A stretch of DNA of 8,696 nucleotides from an uncultured Lachnospiraceae bacterium (GTDB lineage: Bacteria; Bacillota_A; Clostridia; Lachnospirales; Lachnospiraceae): assembly GCA_946529195.1 (NCBI GenBank), contig CAMMZE010000033.1, forward strand, positions 1 through 8,696, in the 5' to 3' direction. A program made the position numbers and the translations under genes. The first letter of the stretch is position 1. Each line of letters begins with the position of its first letter. This document shows, in pieces, positions 5,289 through 8,696 of this stretch. A model generated the notes under the pieces. That model made no database searches and was not told the DNA's origin. It was given only the letters and a program-made list of their open reading frames with translations.

Positions 5289-7595
5289 ATGAATGGATAT
5301 GATTTACGGGAGCTCCTGCGGGAATATGTGAACCCGGCGGCTCTTACATATCAGGAATGGGTGAATGTAGGTATGGCTCTCAAAAAAGAGGGCTATACCG
5401 CTTCGGATTGGGACTCCTGGAGTAGAGCAGACCAACGATACAAAAGCGGTGAATGCTTCCGGAAATGGATGTCTTTTGAACGTGAAGGGAGCGACACGGT
5501 ATCCGGTGGAACTATTGTCGAGTATGCCAGGCAAGGTGGCTTTGTGCCACTGACACAAACAGAAAACATTGCTCTCGACTGGGACAGCCCGATAGAACGT
5601 GATGACCTGCAGGTAATTGATAAGGGATGGTTAGAAGAAAGGGAAGTCGAGGAACCATCAGACAAGGATTGGAATCCAGTACAGGATTTGATCACATATC
5701 TGCAGACATTATTTCAATCAACTGAAAATGTTGGGTATGTAACAGAAGTATATGAGAATGAAGACCGATTGTCGCCGAAAAAAGGAAACTGGGATCGGAC
5801 AGCCGGACAGCTGATCGAGGAGCTGAGGCGCTGCAACGGAGACATTGGTCAGGTCCTTGGCGATTGGAATAAGAAAGCCGGTGCGTGGATCCGCTTTAAC
5901 CCATTGGATGGTAACGGGATCCGGAATGATAATGTAACCGATTATCGATATGCGCTGGTGGAGTCAGACACGGTCTCTCTCAGTCAACAGAATGCGATTC
6001 TGAGGGAGATGGAACTGCCGATTGCCTGCATGGTGTATTCTGGTGGGAAGTCAATTCATGCCATTGTACGGATCGAAGCACCGGATTATTCAGAGTATAG
6101 AAAACGTGTGGAGTATCTGTATAAAGCCTGTGAGAAAAACGGCCTGAAGGTAGATACGCAGAATAAAAATCCATCAAGACTTTCAAGACTGCCTGGCGTA
6201 AAGCGAAACGGCCACAAGCAATTCCTGATGGCAACAAATATCGGAAAAGGCAGTTGGGAAGAATGGCGTGAGTGGATTGAAGGAGTAAACGATAACCTGC
6301 CGGATCCGGAAGGCCTGGATACTATCTGGGATGATCTTCCGCCACTGGCTGACTGCCTGATCCGGAATGTGCTGCGAGAAGGACATAAGATGCTGTTAGC
6401 AGGCCCATCAAAGGCCGGGAAATCATTTGCTTTGATTGAACTCGCCATTGCTATAGCTGAGGGAACATATTGGCTTATTCCGCAGTTCAGCTGCCGGCAG
6501 GGACGTGTAATGTACGTTAATCTGGAACTGGACCGCGCAAGCTGCCTGCACCGTTTTAAAGACGTATATGATGCCCTGAATATCCAACCGAAGAACATTG
6601 ACAAAATAGACATCTGGAATTTGCGTGGTAATGCCGTACCTATGGATAAACTGGCACCAAAGCTGATCAGAAGGGCAGAAAAGAAGAATTACGCAGCTGT
6701 GATCATTGACCCCATCTATAAAGTAATTACTGGCGATGAGAACAGCGCAGATCAGATGGCGAATTTCTGCAACCAGTTCGATAAAATCTGTACGCAGATA
6801 CATGCCGCTGTCATTTACTGCCACCATCACAGTAAAGGTGCGCAGGGCGGGAAGAAATCCATGGACCGTGCATCCGGATCCGGAGTGTTTGCCAGAGATC
6901 CGGACGCGCTGCTTGACATGGCACAGCTTGAAATTACAAAAGATCTGCAGGCCCAGGAAGACGGGAAAGCACTGATCCGAGGGGTAGAAAATGCACTCAA
7001 TGATTTTTTGCCCGGATGGGAATCCGGTGAAGATGCTCCATCTCAGGATGATCGGCTGAGTCCGAGTGCTATGAAGATGTATGCAGAAGACCGCTTGAAA
7101 GGCCGAACGAGTGAGTTGGTTAAGCTTGAGTCATATATAGCACTTGAGCAGAAAAAGTCCAGGAAACGGACCGCCTGGCGGATCGAAGGTACGTTAAGAG
7201 AGTTTGCGCCCTTCGATCCTCTGAACCTCTGGTTTGATTATCCGGTTCATCAACCGGATGAGAGCGGGAGACTATCAGATATAAAAGTGGAGGATGGGGA
7301 TCCCTGGGCGAAGCGTAAACAGGCATTTGCAGACAAGCAGGCAGAGTCAAAAAAACAGACTTGGACGGAATATGAAGAAGCCTTGAATGAACTGTTTGAA
7401 GATGGTGTGGAAGAAATCAGCTACAAAGATGTAGCTGAAACTATCGGGAAAAGTGCGGATGTAATCAAGAAGGATTTCTGCGGTGCAACGTACAAAGGCA
7501 AGTTTAACCCGCGCCACAGTAAGGCATTCAAAGATGCTGGATATGTCTGGAACAAGGGTAAGATCACCCGAAAAGGACACGGGGACAACGAATAA
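5289..7595 (+). CDS. Primase-helicase fusion: PriCT-2, AEP-like primase and RepA-like (AAA_25) helicase
   Basis: This 768-residue multidomain replication protein has, in order: a PriCT-2-like domain at about 5-70 (LTYQEWVNVGMALKKEGY, SGECFRKWMSF); a middle domain at about 115-330 with features of archaeo-eukaryotic primases, namely ESD (225-227), SGGKSIH (251-257) and VDTQNKNPSRLSRLPG (Asp289 onward); and a RepA/AAA_25 motor with Walker A GPSKAGKS (372-379), Walker B VIIDP (471-475) and CHHHSKG followed by ASGSGVFARDPDAL. A basic linker leads to a winged-helix-like tail (about 692-768, ISYKDVAETIGKSADVIKKDF). It should synthesise primers and unwind DNA as the replication initiator. The ribosome binding site is weak, so translation may be coupled to the helicase gene 6 bases upstream. 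The last codons (KGHGDNE) are written in bases that belong to the downstream repeat array. Domain calls are strong for the motor and moderate for the primase. Confidence 0.85.
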   Translation: MNGYDLRELLREYVNPAALTYQEWVNVGMALKKEGYTASDWDSWSRADQRYKSGECFRKWMSFEREGSDTVSGGTIVEYARQGGFVPLTQTENIALDWDSPIERDDLQVIDKGWLEEREVEEPSDKDWNPVQDLITYLQTLFQSTENVGYVTEVYENEDRLSPKKGNWDRTAGQLIEELRRCNGDIGQVLGDWNKKAGAWIRFNPLDGNGIRNDNVTDYRYALVESDTVSLSQQNAILREMELPIACMVYSGGKSIHAIVRIEAPDYSEYRKRVEYLYKACEKNGLKVDTQNKNPSRLSRLPGVKRNGHKQFLMATNIGKGSWEEWREWIEGVNDNLPDPEGLDTIWDDLPPLADCLIRNVLREGHKMLLAGPSKAGKSFALIELAIAIAEGTYWLIPQFSCRQGRVMYVNLELDRASCLHRFKDVYDALNIQPKNIDKIDIWNLRGNAVPMDKLAPKLIRRAEKKNYAAVIIDPIYKVITGDENSADQMANFCNQFDKICTQIHAAVIYCHHHSKGAQGGKKSMDRASGSGVFARDPDALLDMAQLEITKDLQAQEDGKALIRGVENALNDFLPGWESGEDAPSQDDRLSPSAMKMYAEDRLKGRTSELVKLESYIALEQKKSRKRTAWRIEGTLREFAPFDPLNLWFDYPVHQPDESGRLSDIKVEDGDPWAKRKQAFADKQAESKKQTWTEYEEALNELFEDGVEEISYKDVAETIGKSADVIKKDFCGATYKGKFNPRHSKAFKDAGYVWNKGKITRKGHGDNE
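7575..7592 (+). repeat. First GGAC boxes of the array, inside the primase-helicase gene
   Basis: GGACAC at 7575-7580 and GGGGACAACGAA at 7581-7592 lie in the final codons of the primase-helicase gene. The 12-base GGGGACAACGAA is identical to the same segment at 7737-7748 in the third unit of the array, and differs by one base from those at 7639 and 7688. The array therefore begins before the stop codon. Confidence 0.7.
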
Positions 7596-7604
7596 AGCAC
7601 CCTA

Positions 7605-7632
7605 TGTCCCCGACGAAAAAAATCCGGGGACA
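7605..7632. repeat. 8-bp inverted repeat just after the primase-helicase stop
   Basis: Arms TGTCCCCG (7605-7612) and CGGGGACA (7625-7632) enclose a 12-base A-rich loop. The left arm can instead pair with GGGGACA at 7581-7587, so two folds compete. No T-run follows the stem on the + strand, so this is not a standard intrinsic terminator. Confidence 0.65.
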
Positions 7633-7638
7633 AAAGGC

Positions 7639-7665
7639 GAGGACAACGAATTTCTCGTTGTCCTC
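7639..7665. repeat. Unit 1 palindrome, 11-bp arms
   Basis: GAGGACAACGA (7639-7649) and TCGTTGTCCTC (7655-7665) are perfect reverse complements around loop ATTTC. The right arm also contains GTCCTC, which can pair with GAGGAC at the start of the next unit, giving an alternative hairpin. Confidence 0.9.
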
Positions 7666-7687
7666 ACGATACTCGAGGACAAAAGGC

Positions 7688-7714
7688 GAGGACAACGAAT
7701 TTCTCGTTGTCCTC
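7688..7714. repeat. Unit 2 palindrome, 11-bp arms
   Basis: An exact copy of the unit 1 palindrome, 49 bases downstream, with arms 7688-7698 and 7704-7714 and the same ATTTC loop. Confidence 0.9.
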
Positions 7715-7738
7715 ACGATACTCGAGGACAAAAGGTGG

Positions 7739-7761
7739 GGACAACGAATTTCTCGTTGTCC
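7739..7761. repeat. Unit 3 palindrome, 9-bp arms with changed flanks
   Basis: Arms GGACAACGA (7739-7747) and TCGTTGTCC (7753-7761) keep the ATTTC loop. The two outer pairs of units 1 and 2 are changed so that only G-T (G-U in RNA) pairs remain possible at 7738/7762 and 7737/7763. Confidence 0.85.
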
Positions 7762-7777
7762 TTGTCCCCGGGGACAA
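7762..7777. repeat. 16-bp perfect palindrome TTGTCCCCGGGGACAA
   Basis: A loopless perfect palindrome at the junction where unit 3 breaks off and unit 4 begins. It places two GGACAA boxes head to head, and it shortens the unit spacing from 49 to 46 bases. Confidence 0.9.
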
Positions 7778-7784
7778 AAGGCGA

Positions 7785-7816
7785 GGACACATATACCTAA
7801 AGGTATATAGATGTCC
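7785..7816. repeat. Composite stem-loop after the array
   Basis: An inner dyad ATATACCT / AGGTATAT (7791-7798 and 7801-7808) is enclosed by outer arms GGACA (7785-7789) and TGTCC (7812-7816). The inner part is AT-rich while the outer arms reuse the array box, so a GGAC pair has been kept around an unrelated core. Confidence 0.7.
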
Positions 7817-7831
7817 CTGGCGGTCCACCCT

Positions 7832-7845
7832 GGTGTGTGCACACC
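7832..7845. repeat. Short inverted repeat GGTGTG / CACACC
   Basis: Six-base arms face each other across TG. A two-base loop is too tight for an RNA hairpin, so this would act as a DNA dyad or pair with only four or five bases in RNA. Confidence 0.5.
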
Positions 7846-7854
7846 CCACCTTCG

Positions 7855-7885
7855 GTACAACGGCGTTAAGCTGCGCCGTTGATAC
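7855..7885 (+). promoter_or_regulatory. Stem-loop upstream of rusA
   Basis: CAACGGCG (7858-7865) and CGCCGTTG (7874-7881) form an 8-bp GC-rich stem with loop TTAAGCTG. GTA (7855-7857) and TAC (7883-7885) extend it to 11 bp across a single bulged A. It ends about 47 bases before the rusA ribosome binding site and has no T-run, so it is more like part of a structured 5' leader than a terminator. Confidence 0.6.
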
Positions 7886-7943
7886 ACTCGAGAGGGGGGA
7901 TGCACAACCAGACACCAAACGCGCGAGGAAGAAGGAAAAAAAG

Positions 7944-8357
7944 ATGATTGAATTTTTTATGCCGATGATCCCTCCGACAATCACACATCAGGAGCACAAG
8001 GTGATGGTACGAAATGGGAAACCTGTTTTTTACGATCCGCCTGAGCTCAAGGCTGCGAGGGCAAAACTGACAGATGCGGTTGGAAGGTTCTCACCGGAAT
8101 ATTTGATTCATGGTCCTGTGCAGCTGATCACAAAATGGATCTGGCCTTTAGAGGAACTGCCGATGATTGAAAAGGTCGATCCGAATTACTTCGAGTGGAA
8201 AACCACAAAGCCGGACACGGACAATCTGATCAAGATGCTGAAGGACTGTATGACTAAAACGGGATTCTGGGTAGATGATTGTCAGGTTGTTTCGGAAGTG
8301 ACAGAAAAAATGCTCTCGTTCACACCTGGTATTTACGTAAAGGTGGTGGAGCTGTGA
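7944..8357 (+). CDS. rusA: RusA-family Holliday junction resolvase
   Basis: This 137-residue protein is a normal-length RusA endonuclease. RusA dimers cut four-way DNA junctions symmetrically, resolving recombination or replication intermediates. The N-terminus FFMPMIPPTITHQ fits the family's opening strand, and the catalytic acidic residues are in place: KPDTDNLIK (Asp91 and Asp93) and WVDD (Asp111, Asp112), matching the Asp triad of Escherichia coli RusA. I chose ATG 7944, preceded by AAGGAA (7932-7937). Upstream in-frame codons run through the repeat array and give an unrelated sequence. Between residues 57 and 89 there is a spacer, IWPLEELPMIEKVDPNYFEWKTT, that looks longer than in the E. 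coli protein. The stop overlaps the next start (GTGA). Its position beside a palindrome array that could extrude cruciforms is suggestive but unproven. Confidence 0.92.
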   Translation: MIEFFMPMIPPTITHQEHKVMVRNGKPVFYDPPELKAARAKLTDAVGRFSPEYLIHGPVQLITKWIWPLEELPMIEKVDPNYFEWKTTKPDTDNLIKMLKDCMTKTGFWVDDCQVVSEVTEKMLSFTPGIYVKVVEL

Positions 8358-8665
8358 GTGTGAGAGGTGGATCTGGGAGACAGACCATTCAGGACGATCA
8401 ACTGAAGTCGCTCCTGCAGGTGGTATACAATATCTGGTTTCGGAAATGGAAGTCACGAATAACAGCAGCCATGTCGGATGATGACTGGCACCAGATGATC
8501 ACAGAAGCCTGGAACATCATGGAGCAGGGAGAAGAGTATCCGATAGTAAAACATCTGGTGATTACATTCCTTTACGAGCTGGAAGCCCGAGCTTTTGATG
8601 GGTATACCGAAACTACGAAGGATAAACTAATAAAGATCATAAAGGAGGGACGGCAGGATGATTGA
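8354..8665 (+). CDS. Conserved-looking phage protein of unknown function, 103 residues
   Basis: I do not recognise this family. The protein is mostly helical and charged, with no cysteine motif, membrane segment or nucleotide-binding motif. After a Gly/Ser-rich start (SVRGGSGRQ) there are aromatic-rich helices, KSLLQVVYNIWFRKWKSR and DDWHQMITEAWNIMEQ, then YPIVKHLVITFLYELEARA and a lysine-rich C-terminal helix ending EGRQDD. I chose GTG 8354, which overlaps the rusA stop (GTGA) and follows the purine-rich AGGTGGTGGAG. The same frame opens further upstream at a TTG at 8279, but that lies fully inside rusA and yields an atypical N-terminus. Codon use and direction match the neighbours. Coupling to rusA suggests a role in the same late-replication or recombination step; this is inferred from position only. 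Confidence 0.7.
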   Translation: MSVRGGSGRQTIQDDQLKSLLQVVYNIWFRKWKSRITAAMSDDDWHQMITEAWNIMEQGEEYPIVKHLVITFLYELEARAFDGYTETTKDKLIKIIKEGRQDD

Positions 8666-8696
8666 ATGCCTCAGGAAATGCCCGGTATGCGGGAAG
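8658..8696 (+). CDS. Start of a small zinc-ribbon-like protein, cut by the window end
   Basis: ATG 8658 is preceded by AAAGGAGG (8641-8648) with a 9-base gap, and overlaps the previous stop by 8 bases. The 13 visible residues are MIECLRKCPVCGK. CPVCG is the first half of a zinc ribbon (two cysteines in CxxC), with a further Cys at position 4. Small phage proteins starting this way include Lar-like restriction-alleviation proteins (which typically carry a PCPFCGG-type motif) and other zinc-ribbon accessory proteins. The second cysteine pair lies beyond the window, so the family cannot be decided. Confidence 0.6.
   Translation, partial: MIECLRKCPVCGK

Larger units (their letters stand above)
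7628..7790. repeat. Tandem 49-bp palindrome-bearing repeat array
   Basis: Unit 1 (7628-7676) and unit 2 (7677-7725) are identical over 49 bases. Unit 3 starts at 7726 and matches through its palindrome except for a few substitutions, then diverges. Unit 4 starts at 7772 and keeps only GGACAAAAGGCGAGGACA. Each unit opens with two direct GGACA boxes exactly 13 bases apart. In units 1-3 the second box forms the left arm of a palindrome with a 5-base loop ATTTC. The GGAC tetramer occurs 17 times on the two strands between 7575 and 7826. No variable spacers exist, so it is not CRISPR. The 49-base period is not a multiple of three, so it is not a coding repeat. It lies between a replication initiator-type gene and rusA, which suggests an origin, a binding array for a phage protein, or a structured RNA. 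The repeats are certain; their function is unknown. Confidence 0.92.
7596..7943. other. 348-base intergenic region, no credible gene
   Basis: The region holds the palindrome array, then the stem-loops at 7785-7816 and 7855-7885, and a purine-rich stretch (about 7886-7940) leading to the rusA ribosome binding site. Open frames crossing it on both strands carry the repeat in shifting phases and lack ribosome binding sites. I see no convincing sigma-A promoter and no tRNA. As the only large gap in an otherwise overlapping gene cluster, it is probably functional. Confidence 0.8.

Noticed and set aside
7628..7790. CRISPR array
   Set aside because: The bases between palindromes are identical in the first units rather than variable spacers, there are only about three copies, and no cas gene is present.
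7628..7790. Insertion sequence or MITE remnant
   Set aside because: I see no terminal inverted repeats bounding the whole region, no target duplication and no transposase. The boxes also continue into the neighbouring gene.
7483..7800. Open frames on the + strand across the palindrome array
   Set aside because: The translations repeat the same DNA in changing phases because the 49-base period is not a multiple of three. They lack ribosome binding sites, and one begins inside the primase-helicase gene.
7605..7885. Intrinsic transcription terminators among the hairpins
   Set aside because: None of the stems is followed by a run of T on the + strand; the only homopolymer is an A-run inside a loop.
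7763..7943. In-frame N-terminal extension of RusA through the hairpins
   Set aside because: The extension has no resemblance to RusA, contains repeat-derived sequence, and ATG 7944 with AAGGAA upstream gives the normal family length.
7564..7984. Minus-strand open frames across the array
   Set aside because: Openness comes from the low-stop, palindromic repeat. The translations are repetitive and Arg/Ser/Cys-rich with no ribosome binding site or family resemblance.

Overview
This window looks like part of the early (replication and recombination) region of a temperate phage or prophage of a Gram-positive host, most likely a clostridial gut bacterium such as a Lachnospiraceae member. The host is inferred from the GGAGG-type ribosome binding sites, balanced base composition, codon use and gene order; no host gene is present to confirm it. 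All genes lie on the + strand, tightly packed with ATGA, TAATG or GTGA junctions that suggest translational coupling.

Region 1 (1-627) holds the end of an unidentified charged protein, a small two-helix membrane protein and a small ribbon-helix-helix protein. Between the last two is an 84-base gap with an 8-bp dyad (383-413) next to a possible -10 box. Region 2 (624-7595) is the replication/recombination core: an SMC/Rad50-like AAA ATPase, a RecA-like (Sak4-type, AAA_24) ATPase, a DUF669 predicted single-strand-binding protein, a superfamily 2 DEAH helicase, and a large PriCT-2 / archaeo-eukaryotic-type primase / RepA-like helicase fusion. Together these could open, coat, prime, unwind and recombine phage DNA. 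No replicative DNA polymerase is present, so it is either host-supplied or encoded outside the window.

Region 3 (7596-7943) has no credible gene. It holds a dense array of inverted and direct repeats: exact and degenerate 49-bp units, each with a palindrome whose arms are 11 bp (9 bp in the third unit), then a 16-bp perfect palindrome and further stem-loops up to the next ribosome binding site. The boxes begin inside the last codons of the primase-helicase gene. This is the most unusual structure in the window and the best candidate for a replication origin or a structured regulatory leader. Region 4 (7944-8696) holds a RusA Holliday-junction resolvase, an unidentified 103-residue protein and the start of a small zinc-ribbon-like protein cut by the window edge.
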